64,000 nucleotides of DNA from Rosistilla oblonga. Its GTDB lineage: Bacteria; Planctomycetota; Planctomycetia; Pirellulales; Pirellulaceae. Numbering within the stretch: the stretch's first letter is position 1; each line of letters opens with the position of its first letter. Positions 53,482-63,245 of the stretch are shown piece by piece. A program made the position numbers and the translations under genes. The notes below the pieces were generated by a model. The model was not told the origin of the DNA and searched no databases. It saw only the letters and a list, made by a program, of their open reading frames with translations. The stretch spans positions 2,480,001-2,544,000 of the forward strand of contig NZ_CP036292.1 in assembly GCF_007751715.1 (NCBI RefSeq), in the 5' to 3' direction.

Positions 53482-55824
53482 CTACTGTGGCTTGAACAGA
53501 TCCAACACGCGGCGTTTCTGTTCATCCTTCGTTTCATCGATCAAGCGGTTCTGCCGGTCGATCAAGTCGCGGACGATATCCAAGATCTCATTGTAGCTTT
53601 CCAAGTCTAACATGCTGTCAAGGATTGCCGTCAATCGCAACAGAACTTCTTCAGCCGCGTCGACCGATTGCACTGCCAAATCCGGTCCGTTGTCGGGATC
53701 GCGGGCGACGCGGCTCAGTTGATCGATCAGATCGCGCAGCGACTTCAATTCCCCGCCGACCACGTTTTCCAGCGGTTGCTGTACCTGGCTAGTAATCCGC
53801 TGGCGTCGGTCGACCGAATCGACGCGATTGTTTTCCATCTCGAGAATGATATCGCCCAACGCGGCGGCGATGCCGGTCAGTTCTTCACTGGTTTTGTTGG
53901 CTTGTAGCGACGATTGCTGAATCCGCAGGACCCGCAATTGCTCGGCTCGCAACGTTTCCTCGCCCTCATCTTGAGCGGCCGACGTCGCCGAATCGACAGC
54001 TTGCCAGTCATCGCCGGAGATCGTTTTTAAGACGTCCCGCAGTTGACGGATCTCGTCGATCGATTGTTCTAATCTCGCTCGCAGCCCCAATTCGCGGCGC
54101 TCGAGTCGGCCCAGCAGCTCCTCGGGCGAAACGACATCCAAACCATACAGGTCGCTTTGCGTGACGTGCCGATCAGCCAAGCTGTAGCGATCGGTCGCTT
54201 CGGCAAACATATTTAAACGCTCGCCGGGAGCCATCGACTTCATCATGTCGTCGGCCACCAGAGCTCGCAGGTCGACTTGGCCTTCAAACGATCCGTCTCG
54301 CTGCGGTTGGATGTCTCGCAGTACCGGTTGAGTGTTTTGTTGTGAAGCGGGCGCCAGAGCGATCTCGGTGCGACTGAGTTCATAGTCGTCTTTCACGGTT
54401 CCCACAAAGGGGAGCTTCGCGACCGGAGTGATCGCCGAACCGATGCCGACAAGATTCAGCGAGACCTCTGGCGGTTGATCGTTGACGACACCCAGGAAGA
54501 AGCGAAACGGAGCGCCAGCGCTGATCTGCTGGCGATCGACAGGCAGCAACAGCAGAGTTTGGTCCTCGGAAAAATCGGGCAGCGACAGCGAGAAGCTCAT
54601 TCCATCGTCGGCCACCTTCGCCGATTGGACCTCTCCATCGCCGTCGACCGATCGCAACATCACGTCGACTCGCGACAACGGTTTGCTGCTGTTGCCGATG
54701 ACTTTTAAATCGGAACCCTCGCGGATTCGCAGCCCCGGTGCGTAATTGACGACCAGGTCAGCGGCGTCGGAAGTGTTTTGCGGATCGCGGAGGTATTCGG
54801 GATAGCGACACTGAATCTCCAGCTGTGCGACCGCTGGCGGATCGACGACGACGACCTCAAAATCGCTCAACCGGTCGTCCAAGCCGCGGACTGTGAAGCG
54901 AACATCTTCGGCCAGTCCATCCAGCGGCGGCCCATCGAGCGAAAACTCTTGGTACCCGTTTCGCTGACCACCGACGCGGCGCATGTTCGCTTGGCCGCGC
55001 TGTCCCGATGCGGTTTCGTAGTGCACGGTGCACAGTTCGGGGACGACGCGATCTTCGGCCATCGCGCGGACTCGCAAGGTGGCCGAACCACCGCGAGCCA
55101 GTCGCAGGCTGCGATCTTCAAATGTCAGCAGCTTGATTTCTGGCGGCGCCGACGAATCGGGATCGGCAAACGTTACGATCGGGACTTCGACCCCAACCAT
55201 CTCCAGCTTGGCTTTCCGCGGCCAGGGATCGTCGCTCAAGGTCAGCAGCCGGGAGATCGCGTGCGAGGCGATCGAAGGAGTTGCTAGAGCGAATACGATT
55301 ACGGCTAACAGCATCACTCCCGCCGCGATCGCTTTGTGGATCAGCGGTCGCCATTGGAAGACCCGGTTGATCTCCAATTCGTCGCTCATCTGAGCGGCTT
55401 CGCGGCGAACGTGTTCGTACAGCGGACGCGAGTGGGCGTCGAGATTCGATTCGGCGCGAACCAATTGAACGCTGGTCATCAAGCGTTCGCCCAGTTCGGG
55501 ATGTTGGCGTTCCAGCAACAACGCGAGACTCTCATCGGGCAGTTTGGCCGACAAGCGTTCGCCTAACAAACGTATCGCCAACACCACGAGCACGACAAAC
55601 AAGGCGACCAGCAACAGGATCCGAGCCGACCGCGGCATCTCCAATCCGCCCAGCAGGATCGGACCGTAATCCAACAGCAGCCCGCCCCAGAAGGCGGCTC
55701 CGATGGCGACCAACGCCGTCAGCACAAAGTCGGCGACAATGTACTTGCGCACCATCGATCGCAGCCGCCCCAGGACAGCTTGCAATTGAGGATGAATCGA
55801 TGATGAGTGATTTGGTTCAGGCAT
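53482..55824 (-). CDS. DUF4175-like membrane protein
   Basis: 780 residues from the ATG at 55824; a GTG at 55884, just after the upstream gene, is the alternative. Two helices near the start (YIVADFVLTALVAIGAAFWGG and ILLLVALFVVLVVLAIRLLG) and a third (AIAAGVMLLAVIVFALATP) follow the segment LLERQHPELGERLMTSVQLV, which is characteristic of DUF4175-type proteins. The large C-terminal part is periplasmic: beta domains (PPEIKLLTFEDRSLRLARGGSATLRV; VVVDPPAVAQLEIQCRYPEYL), then helical coils (LLGRLERRELGLRARLEQSIDEIRQLRDVL). It is the central membrane component of the run of genes. Exact function unknown. Confidence 0.8.
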   Translation of the reverse strand: MPEPNHSSSIHPQLQAVLGRLRSMVRKYIVADFVLTALVAIGAAFWGGLLLDYGPILLGGLEMPRSARILLLVALFVVLVVLAIRLLGERLSAKLPDESLALLLERQHPELGERLMTSVQLVRAESNLDAHSRPLYEHVRREAAQMSDELEINRVFQWRPLIHKAIAAGVMLLAVIVFALATPSIASHAISRLLTLSDDPWPRKAKLEMVGVEVPIVTFADPDSSAPPEIKLLTFEDRSLRLARGGSATLRVRAMAEDRVVPELCTVHYETASGQRGQANMRRVGGQRNGYQEFSLDGPPLDGLAEDVRFTVRGLDDRLSDFEVVVVDPPAVAQLEIQCRYPEYLRDPQNTSDAADLVVNYAPGLRIREGSDLKVIGNSSKPLSRVDVMLRSVDGDGEVQSAKVADDGMSFSLSLPDFSEDQTLLLLPVDRQQISAGAPFRFFLGVVNDQPPEVSLNLVGIGSAITPVAKLPFVGTVKDDYELSRTEIALAPASQQNTQPVLRDIQPQRDGSFEGQVDLRALVADDMMKSMAPGERLNMFAEATDRYSLADRHVTQSDLYGLDVVSPEELLGRLERRELGLRARLEQSIDEIRQLRDVLKTISGDDWQAVDSATSAAQDEGEETLRAEQLRVLRIQQSSLQANKTSEELTGIAAALGDIILEMENNRVDSVDRRQRITSQVQQPLENVVGGELKSLRDLIDQLSRVARDPDNGPDLAVQSVDAAEEVLLRLTAILDSMLDLESYNEILDIVRDLIDRQNRLIDETKDEQKRRVLDLFKPQ

Positions 55825-55901
55825 GGGGCGGTTGTTTACGTGGATCGTTCCATTTTCAAAGGGATCTTGCGGCGGCGGGATCACCGCGCCGCAGCGGTCG
55901 G

Positions 55902-58637
55902 CTAGGCCAAACGATTAAGTCTCCGCAGCAGCCATTCCAACGTCAGCGCCCCGCCGATCAGCCACATCAGGCTGGCGTTGCGGCGGCGGTGGAAGTCGCG
56001 GTCGGGCGTGCCAGGCAGGATCGTCGTCTGCGGTCGCGGTTCGATCGCAGCGACAATGTCCAAGGGATTGCGAATCGCCGATTGCGGCCCCTCGCTTCCC
56101 GATCCTTCGGCGAACAGTCCGCCGGTCGCAGAGGCCAGCGCCATCAAGGGTTCATCGCCACGCTGAGGCCTTTCGAGTTCCAGCGTCGGCAGCAGGATCT
56201 GCACCGGTTGGCGAAGTATCTGTTCATCCAACGCATCGCCCAACAGCAACTGCAATTCGAAGCTGCCCGATTGGCGAGCGACAAACTGCCCGCCGTAAGT
56301 CCCCGGCCGCGGCTGGCCCTCCAACGGTCGCAGGACTACCTCCTGCTTGGCACCCGATGGCGAGACGAGTTCGGCGGTGACGCGCGGTTCGGTCAACGGA
56401 CGGTATTGAGCATCGGTCAGGACCGCGCGAACAGCGATCGTTTCGCCAACCATCGCTCGCGGCTTGTCGACTAATAAAACGCCACGCGTCGAATCTCGCA
56501 GCAACCGTCCCTCGGTCGCCCACCGAATCAGTTTGGTGTAATAGGTTTCAAAGTAGGCGTCGCTGACAGCTCGCAATCGCCACATCTCGCCGCTGCCTTG
56601 GAAGAAGACGCGGCCCGAGCCGTAGAACTGAGAGGCGAGGTAGATTGGAAATCGCGAATCGACGGAGGTCGTCGGGTCGGAGAAATAAGCCAGCACCTTG
56701 GCTCCCGGTTTGGGATCTTTGACGCCGACGAAATCGTAGATGCCGCTGAACTCTTTCCAGACGTCGGCGCTATCGGCCGGGTTGTCGGTCAGCGAAAGGA
56801 ACTCGGTCCGTTGGCCATCGGGAGTGAACTGCAGCGGCCAGGGAGTTGTGCCACCCACGCGGCCACTGTCGATGATCGGTCCGCGGCCCGTCAGGCTGAC
56901 CGGGAAAAATCCTTTCACGGTTGTCGCCCGCACGTCGCCTCGCAAGCGACTCCATTCGGGCAGATGAACCGGGCCAGCGACCAGGATCAAACCGCCCGAC
57001 ATGTCGGATAACCAACGTTCCAAGAGTTCGATCTGAGCGGGTTCGAAGGCCATCCAGTCGGGATCAAACGCGACGATCGCATCGTATTCAAACAACTGTT
57101 CCGCCGACGATGGCAGGTCGGTCAGAATCTCGCTCGCCTCTTGACTCATCCCCTCCTGCCCCGTCTGCAACAGCACGTCGACCGACACCTCGCGATCTCG
57201 ATGCAACAGGTTGCGAACGAACCGGTATTCACGTGTCGGTCCGCCGGCGATCAACAGTACGCGGACCTTTCTCGCGACGACTTCGTATCGCGCGTCGCGT
57301 TGGTTGTCTTCGGGACTCTGATCTCCCGAAGCGCCCCGCACGCGGACGGCGATCTTGCGGGTACCGATCGACGGCGGGGCGAGGTCGAATCGCAAACCTG
57401 TCAACTTGCCGTCTTCATCCAACAGAACCGTCTTCGATTCGATAATCTCGCTCGGCTCCGCTTCGCCATCGGGGCCCTCAAGGATTTCCAGGTCGACCTT
57501 TTTCCCCATCATCCCGCTGGCCTGCAAGACGACCGAAAGGGCAAACTTATCTCCCGGATAAACGCGTCGCGGCAGATCGAGGTCGACGATCCGAACGTTC
57601 ACCGGTGGTTTGGGCGATCCAAATCCGATTGGGTAGACCGGCACGCCATCGCGAGCGGCGAAGGCGGCAGCGTCGTCGATCGGGATGCCGGCGTTGTTCT
57701 GCCCGTCGGTCATCAATAGGATCCCGGCCAAGGTCGATGGATCGTGGCGACCCAGGACGCCGCGGACCGCGTCGCCGATCCGGCTGCTGGAGCCCGATGC
57801 GATCAGCGTATTCCGCCAGTCTTTTGTTTGTTCGGGTTCCGCAGATTGAGTCTCCTCGGTCGTTTCGGTGACTTCGACAGGTGGTGCCGCAAAGCCGAGC
57901 AGCTGTCGGAACGAGAGCGACGTCTCGACGCTCCAGACCGATGTCAGCAAGACGGTTCCGAGCAGCAGGCTGATCGTGCTGGCGAGGATCATCCCGCTGG
58001 CCCATCGCCAGTGCATTAGCGGCGCGATCGCCGAAGCGAGCAGCGCCAGCAGGCCGAAGCCGAGCACCACTGCACCCACAAGTGCGATCCGCACAATCGA
58101 TGACTGGCGAGTCGGCGACGGATCAGCAGCCTTAGGCTGAACGTCGGTCGATGAACTCGCTTTGGCGATCGACGCCAATTCGCGAATCTCCGCCGAATCA
58201 TCAAATCCATAGACCGCAACACGATGTTCCTCCGCAACCGAATCCAACCATGGCGTCTCCTGCAACAGGTTGGCAACCGCTGCGATTCGAGCCGGCGAAT
58301 CGGGAGCCTGGTCGGCTGGCAGCGACATGCTTTGGCTGGTGTCGATCAACACGACAGCTTCCGATGGACGCGTGACTTGTTGTTGGGCGCGGCGTTCGAA
58401 GTTCAAGAAGAAGAACATCAGGGCGACCATCGCGGACAACCGCAGGATCAGCAGAGCCAGCCCCGTGGCTCGCGGCAGTTCGGCGGTGTCGCGGCGGTAG
58501 AGTTTGGCGATCGCAAACAACAGCGCGATGCTGCCGACAACGATAGCCGCCCAGGTCCACCATCCGGTCAGCGAGATCAATCGCTCGAATTGGTAGACGA
58601 TCTGTTGAGTTGCGTTTTCGCTTGTGGGCTCGTTCAT
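55902..58637 (-). CDS. VWA-domain membrane protein with membrane helices inside the VWA fold
   Basis: 911 residues. The start ATG overlaps the previous stop (ATGA). Helices at about 27-47 and 58-80 precede DTSQS (99-103, first MIDAS motif). Then comes a hydrophobic block of two or more helices (about 182-236), a Glu/Thr-rich loop, and the rest of the VWA fold with LLMTDGQNNAG (308-316). Next follow beta-sandwich segments (RIVDLDLPRRVYPGDKFALSV) and a class-I glutamine-amidotransferase-like Rossmann region without visible catalytic Cys (VRVLLIAGGPTREYRFVRNLL; DAIVAFDPDW; GGLILVAGP). A last helix is near the C-terminus. Together with the BatA protein it is the VWA pair of the operon. Confidence 0.85.
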   Translation of the reverse strand: MNEPTSENATQQIVYQFERLISLTGWWTWAAIVVGSIALLFAIAKLYRRDTAELPRATGLALLILRLSAMVALMFFFLNFERRAQQQVTRPSEAVVLIDTSQSMSLPADQAPDSPARIAAVANLLQETPWLDSVAEEHRVAVYGFDDSAEIRELASIAKASSSTDVQPKAADPSPTRQSSIVRIALVGAVVLGFGLLALLASAIAPLMHWRWASGMILASTISLLLGTVLLTSVWSVETSLSFRQLLGFAAPPVEVTETTEETQSAEPEQTKDWRNTLIASGSSSRIGDAVRGVLGRHDPSTLAGILLMTDGQNNAGIPIDDAAAFAARDGVPVYPIGFGSPKPPVNVRIVDLDLPRRVYPGDKFALSVVLQASGMMGKKVDLEILEGPDGEAEPSEIIESKTVLLDEDGKLTGLRFDLAPPSIGTRKIAVRVRGASGDQSPEDNQRDARYEVVARKVRVLLIAGGPTREYRFVRNLLHRDREVSVDVLLQTGQEGMSQEASEILTDLPSSAEQLFEYDAIVAFDPDWMAFEPAQIELLERWLSDMSGGLILVAGPVHLPEWSRLRGDVRATTVKGFFPVSLTGRGPIIDSGRVGGTTPWPLQFTPDGQRTEFLSLTDNPADSADVWKEFSGIYDFVGVKDPKPGAKVLAYFSDPTTSVDSRFPIYLASQFYGSGRVFFQGSGEMWRLRAVSDAYFETYYTKLIRWATEGRLLRDSTRGVLLVDKPRAMVGETIAVRAVLTDAQYRPLTEPRVTAELVSPSGAKQEVVLRPLEGQPRPGTYGGQFVARQSGSFELQLLLGDALDEQILRQPVQILLPTLELERPQRGDEPLMALASATGGLFAEGSGSEGPQSAIRNPLDIVAAIEPRPQTTILPGTPDRDFHRRRNASLMWLIGGALTLEWLLRRLNRLA

Positions 58638-60946
58638 GCCTTGGCCCTCAACGGTGGATGGTAACTGCCGAAATAACCGAGTACCTGTTCGCCGACCATC
58701 ATCGCAGCCAGCAGAGCCAACAGGATTCCGGTTCGGCCGCCACTCTCGGATTCGCTGGCGCTTGCCATCTGACCGGCATCAAAAAAGGTGACCATTGTCG
58801 GACGCAGCGCTCGATCGATTTCCGATCGGGGGGCGCGACACAGGTCTCCTTCGCCGTCGGCGATCACCGACGCGACGGGCCGAACTTCGCGGGATCCGTC
58901 TAAACGGGTCAGCCACCATTCGAAGATCCCCGGCTGCAACAGCGTCGCCACGTCGATCGAACCATCGATCGCCGCAGCGGCTGGTGAAACTTCCAGTTCC
59001 AAATCTTGGTTCTCCGCGTCGGGTTCGGCTTGCAGTTGAATCGACAACCGCGGCGGTGCGTCGGCGGCGGCGATCAAATCGACGCTGCGTCCGTACGATT
59101 CGTTTCGCATCCGCAACGCCAGCGGTTCGATCACGTTCCGCGAGGTCGCAGGATTGGCGGTCGACCACAAAAATGCATTGGTTCGCAGCAGAAAGACGAC
59201 AAACGTTGGGTCGCCTGTCCAGTTAGTCCAGTTGTTGCCGAGGTCGGTTAAGACTGTCACGACGCGTCCCTTGCCAAGCCGATGTTCGACGGCAAACGGG
59301 AGATCGTCGCGGCGGCGAATCACCGTCCGCACGCCCAATGCGAGATCGCGATCGGTTTCCAATCCCAGCGATCGCACGACGCGGACCAAGCCCAACGCGC
59401 CTTCGCCAGCAGCAGCCAGTGGCGCGATGATTGGATGCGATCCGTCGGGCAACAGGTCGGGCGTTTCGCTTCCGCTAGGCAGCGGCAGATCTTTGGCAGC
59501 GTTTAAGGTTCCCGGCAGCAGCCCCGGATACTTTTCGATCAAGCGGTTGTAATTTTCGCGATCGGTGGCGTCGCCCAAGAACAAGGCCAATCCGCCGCCA
59601 GCGGTCACGTATTCGTTTAACATCCGCGCGACGGAATCTTCGATGCGGTGCAGGTTCAATAGGTACAGCACGCGGTATTGAGCCAGTTCCTCGCTGCGGA
59701 CCGAGTTCAGAAAGCTGACCGGCCGAATCTCGGGAATCGCTCCGGTGCGAACCTGGCCGCCCGGATTCAAAACGCTGGCTACAAAATAGGCACCGCTCCC
59801 CTCGGCATCGCCATCGACGATCAGCACTTTCTGCTGGTCGATCAAGGGCAGCGTGCAGGTCCGCGTGTTGTCAGCCGTCACGATATCTTCGGGGATCGAA
59901 ACGGTCAGCCCGTGGGTTCCCGGTTCGGCGACGTAGACCTGGAACTGCTTCGTAACCTGTTTGCCCGGTTCGATCTTTTCGAAAACCATCGCAGGCAACG
60001 CAGTCGTTGGGCCCGAGTAGAGTTGGTCGGTTCGCGGCGCTGCGACTTCGCGGCCATATCGAATCAGCTTCGCATCCAACGTTACATTGGTTGCCGTTTC
60101 GGTTCCGTAGTTGCGAACCGTCGCTTCGACCATCACCGGCACTCCGGCGACCCAGACGTCTTCGACCGGCTGCAGCTGCGTCAGAGCGAGGTTCGCCGCG
60201 GGAGTGGTGGCACAGTCGACCATCCGGATCTCGGTCCCCGATTTGCTGAGTTCTTGCAAGCTGGCGTTGATCCGTTCGGGGCTCTCCCAGTCGTGCTGCC
60301 GCAGATCGCTCAACACGTACAAGATCGTTCGATCGGCGGAGGTCGCTTCGGCCAGGCCGGCGGCTAATTCGACAGCTTGCCCCATTCCGCCGGCTAGCGA
60401 ACTGGGAGAGGTTGCCATCAAGCGATCCAAGGCACGGTTTTCGGCGCCAACGGTTTGAGCGCTGAGGTCGGCGGCGGCGTCGCCCGCTTTGGATCCCGCG
60501 CCGACAACTAATTCCGCGCGGCTGGTCCGGATGACCGTTAATTGATGTGTGCCATCGGCGATTGCTAGCCGCTCACCGAGCGCTTGCAGAGCGCTCAATG
60601 CGCGGCGATAGGCCGACCCGCCACCACTTTGATCGGACATCGATAAGCTGTCATCCAGCAGCACGATGTGGTGATTGGTCTGACCGCCAAGGGCGTCCAG
60701 CCATCCGGCGCGCCCGGCCCATCCAGCCAGCATCGCCACGAGCACCGCGACGACAGCGGTTCGCATCAACAGCAGCAGCAGTTGCCGCAGCCAGATCCAT
60801 TTACGTTGCTTGCGGTAGCTGGCCAACAGGAAATCCATCGCGGCCCACTGTCGACGTCGTTGGCGCAAGACGTTGATCAGATGGACCAGAAACGGCACCG
60901 CCAGCAACGCAAAGCCAATCGTTAGCGTGGGGAACAGGAACTGCAT
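58634..60946 (-). CDS. BatA-type N-terminal / VWA membrane protein
   Basis: 770 residues. The N-terminus (FLFPTLTIGFALLAVPFLVHLINVLRQRRRQWAAMDFLLASYRKQRKWIWLRQ) is the aerotolerance-regulator (BatA) N-terminal domain with two membrane helices. The VWA part has DDSLSM (98-103) as the MIDAS start and YVLSDLRQHDW as the third motif. A CARDB-like beta domain follows (VMVEATVRNYGTETATNVTL), then a Rossmann-like segment (KVLIVDGDAEGSGAYFVASVL; GGGLALFLGDATD), and a C-terminal helix (GILLALLAAMMVGEQVLGYF). It anchors in the inner membrane. The family is tied to MoxR chaperone-like ATPases and envelope stress tolerance. Confidence 0.88.
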   Translation of the reverse strand: MQFLFPTLTIGFALLAVPFLVHLINVLRQRRRQWAAMDFLLASYRKQRKWIWLRQLLLLLMRTAVVAVLVAMLAGWAGRAGWLDALGGQTNHHIVLLDDSLSMSDQSGGGSAYRRALSALQALGERLAIADGTHQLTVIRTSRAELVVGAGSKAGDAAADLSAQTVGAENRALDRLMATSPSSLAGGMGQAVELAAGLAEATSADRTILYVLSDLRQHDWESPERINASLQELSKSGTEIRMVDCATTPAANLALTQLQPVEDVWVAGVPVMVEATVRNYGTETATNVTLDAKLIRYGREVAAPRTDQLYSGPTTALPAMVFEKIEPGKQVTKQFQVYVAEPGTHGLTVSIPEDIVTADNTRTCTLPLIDQQKVLIVDGDAEGSGAYFVASVLNPGGQVRTGAIPEIRPVSFLNSVRSEELAQYRVLYLLNLHRIEDSVARMLNEYVTAGGGLALFLGDATDRENYNRLIEKYPGLLPGTLNAAKDLPLPSGSETPDLLPDGSHPIIAPLAAAGEGALGLVRVVRSLGLETDRDLALGVRTVIRRRDDLPFAVEHRLGKGRVVTVLTDLGNNWTNWTGDPTFVVFLLRTNAFLWSTANPATSRNVIEPLALRMRNESYGRSVDLIAAADAPPRLSIQLQAEPDAENQDLELEVSPAAAAIDGSIDVATLLQPGIFEWWLTRLDGSREVRPVASVIADGEGDLCRAPRSEIDRALRPTMVTFFDAGQMASASESESGGRTGILLALLAAMMVGEQVLGYFGSYHPPLRAKA

Positions 60947-61087
60947 ATGGAATGAACGTTAAAAGGCGAGTTGGGAAGATCCGAGGATCAATGTCGGGGC
61001 GATTCAAGTCGTTGCGTTAGCATGGTGTCGGTGGTTTGCCGTCGTGGTGCCAGCGAAGGTCCAGTCAACAGGCGGCCGCGTGTGCGA

Positions 61088-61993
61088 TCATCCTTTTAAA
61101 GTCGGCATGTTCGATCGAGCGCTGAGGAACTTGGCCAACACCGCATCCAACGGTTGATTGGTGCGAACCAGTTCGTATTCGATGCTCAACCGGGCGCACG
61201 CGCGGCGGGTGTTCTCGAGGAACGCGTTTAAGGCTTCGAGATAACCTTCGCGGAGGGCGCGGGGATTACAGTTCAGGAACTGTTCGCTTTCGAGCCCCTC
61301 AAAACGTGTAGCTCCCGAAAACGGAAACTCCATTTCTTCGTCGTGCAGCGTTTGGAAGACGATCACATCGTGGCCTCGCTTGCGCAACAGGCTGAGCGAT
61401 TTGACCAACGAATCGCCTACTCCTAAGAGATCGCTGATCAACACGATCACGCCGCGGCGGGGGACCGATTCAGCGACTTCGCGGACGATCGAAAACAGAT
61501 CGGTCGTGCTGTTTTGCGACGCGCCGTCGAGGGCATCGAGGATCCGCGCCAACTGATATCGGCTGGTCCGTGGAGCCAGATTTCGGCGGATCTTGTCGTC
61601 GAAAGTGATCAGCCCGGTGGCGTCCTGTTGGCGATTTGCCAGAAAGGCCAGACTGGCGGCGATCGACGAGGCGTATTCGAATTTGTTTTCCTCGCCACTG
61701 CCGTAGTTCATGCTGGCCGATGAATCGACCAACAAGTGCATCCGGAAATTGGTTTCCTCTTCGTACTGCTTGATGTGCAGACGATCCTGCCGCCCCCACA
61801 CCTTCCAATCGATGTGGCGGATATCGTCACCGGCGACATACTGCCGGTGTTGCAGGAATTCGATCGATTGGCCGAAGTAGGGGCTGCGGTGCATGCCCGA
61901 CAGGAACCCTTCGACGACGCGTCGCGCCTTGAGTTCCAGGCGAGCGACGCGACGAGCGGCTTCAGGACGCAAAAATCTTTTTGAATCGGGCAT
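61088..61993 (-). CDS. DUF58 domain-containing protein
   Basis: 301 residues from the ATG at 61993 ([15 protein letters not shown]). The start lies inside the last codons of the MoxR gene (32-bp overlap), and the frame further upstream is antisense-like shadow. [23 protein letters not shown] (55-77) is the DUF58 core. LLVDSSASM (87-95) and VLISDLLG are VWA/MIDAS-like motifs. There is no membrane segment. DUF58 proteins occur next to MoxR ATPases and are thought to be their substrates or adaptors for inserting metal or maturing partner complexes. 141 bp separate it from the BatA-type gene. Confidence 0.93.
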   Translation of the reverse strand: MPDSKRFLRPEAARRVARLELKARRVVEGFLSGMHRSPYFGQSIEFLQHRQYVAGDDIRHIDWKVWGRQDRLHIKQYEEETNFRMHLLVDSSASMNYGSGEENKFEYASSIAASLAFLANRQQDATGLITFDDKIRRNLAPRTSRYQLARILDALDGASQNSTTDLFSIVREVAESVPRRGVIVLISDLLGVGDSLVKSLSLLRKRGHDVIVFQTLHDEEMEFPFSGATRFEGLESEQFLNCNPRALREGYLEALNAFLENTRRACARLSIEYELVRTNQPLDAVLAKFLSARSNMPTLKG

Positions 61994-63017
61994 CGCGCGA
62001 CAGCTCGTCTTCGTTTTCTGGAGTAACAGCCAAGATCCGAGCGACCACATCGTCGCTGGTGACGCCTTCGCTCTCTGCAGCGAAGTTGACGACCATTCGA
62101 TGCCGCAGCACCGCCGGGGCCAGTGCTTGAATGTCCGACGGTTGGACGTGGAAGCGACCTTCGAGCAGCGCTCGGGCTTTGCCCCCCAGGATCAGGTTCT
62201 GAACCGCTCGCGGGCCAGCACCCCAACCGACCAAATCGTTGACGAAGTCGGGGACACCTTCGCTGCCAACACGCGTCTGGCGAACGATCGACAATGCGTA
62301 TCGCACGACGTGGTCGCTGACCGGTACCTGTCGAACCAGTTGTTGCAGGCGAACGATCTCCTCGGCTTTCAAAACCGGTTGGACATCGTCCACGCTGGCG
62401 CCGGTGGTTCGACGTGCTACCTCAAACTCTTCATCGAAGTTCGGGTATTCGACGTAGACCTTAAACATGAACCGATCCTGTTGCGCTTCGGGCAGCGGAT
62501 AGGTCCCCTCTTGTTCGATCGGGTTTTGCGTCGCCAGAACAAAAAACGGATCGGCCATCGGGTGGCGTTGTCCGCTGACCGTGACCTGGCGTTCCTGCAT
62601 CGCTTCGAGCAGAGCGGCTTGCGTTTTTGGCGGCGTCCGGTTGATCTCGTCGGCGAGGACCAAGTTGGCGAACAACGGGCCGGGCATAAACCGCATCTGG
62701 CGGTGTCCCGACGCGCGGTCCTCTTCGATGATCTCGGTTCCGGTCACATCGGCTGGCATCAGGTCGGGGGTGAACTGGATCCGGTTGAACGACAGGTCCA
62801 GGCACCGCGCAAGCGTGCTGATCATCAACGTCTTGGCTAACCCGGGGACGCCTTCGAGCATGCAATGCCCTCGGCTGAACAGGCTGATCATCAATTGATC
62901 GATCACGTTTTGCTGGCCGACGATCACCTTGCCAAGCTGTTCGCGAACACGATTGCGGGCTTCGTGCAATCGTTGCGCGTCTTGTTCGGTGAACTCAGGA
63001 GGCGCCTGTGTGCTCAT
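61962..63017 (-). CDS. moxR: MoxR family AAA+ ATPase
   Basis: 351 residues; the ATG at 63017 has AAGGA 6 bp before it. AAA+ motifs are complete: Walker A GVPGLAKT (56-63), Walker [10 protein letters not shown] (119-127), sensor 1 [22 protein letters not shown] and a C-terminal lid. MoxR ATPases are chaperone-like and work with VWA proteins encoded beside them, here DUF58, BatA-type and VWA proteins. Cytoplasmic. It is the first gene of the run. The 228 bp before it probably carry the operon promoter; I see TTATAG near 63040 as a possible -10 but no good -35. Confidence 0.96.
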   Translation of the reverse strand: MSTQAPPEFTEQDAQRLHEARNRVREQLGKVIVGQQNVIDQLMISLFSRGHCMLEGVPGLAKTLMISTLARCLDLSFNRIQFTPDLMPADVTGTEIIEEDRASGHRQMRFMPGPLFANLVLADEINRTPPKTQAALLEAMQERQVTVSGQRHPMADPFFVLATQNPIEQEGTYPLPEAQQDRFMFKVYVEYPNFDEEFEVARRTTGASVDDVQPVLKAEEIVRLQQLVRQVPVSDHVVRYALSIVRQTRVGSEGVPDFVNDLVGWGAGPRAVQNLILGGKARALLEGRFHVQPSDIQALAPAVLRHRMVVNFAAESEGVTSDDVVARILAVTPENEDELSRDARFKKIFAS

Positions 63018-63245
63018 CCAGATCCTTTCGAGTCTCTATAAGTAAAAAGTCGGAACCCGCGGTCGGCGGGGCCAACGTTCGTTTAATCGATCAACATTTG
63101 CTTCAAATTTGGGCGCGTTCAATGCTGCCGCTCTTTGTACTGTCGAGCGTCGTGATTTGTTCGCCCGCCGATTTGACGACCGACGGCAAGCGACGTGACA
63201 AGCTTACCCCAAATTCAATCAACCACCATAGCACGATCGGAGCAA

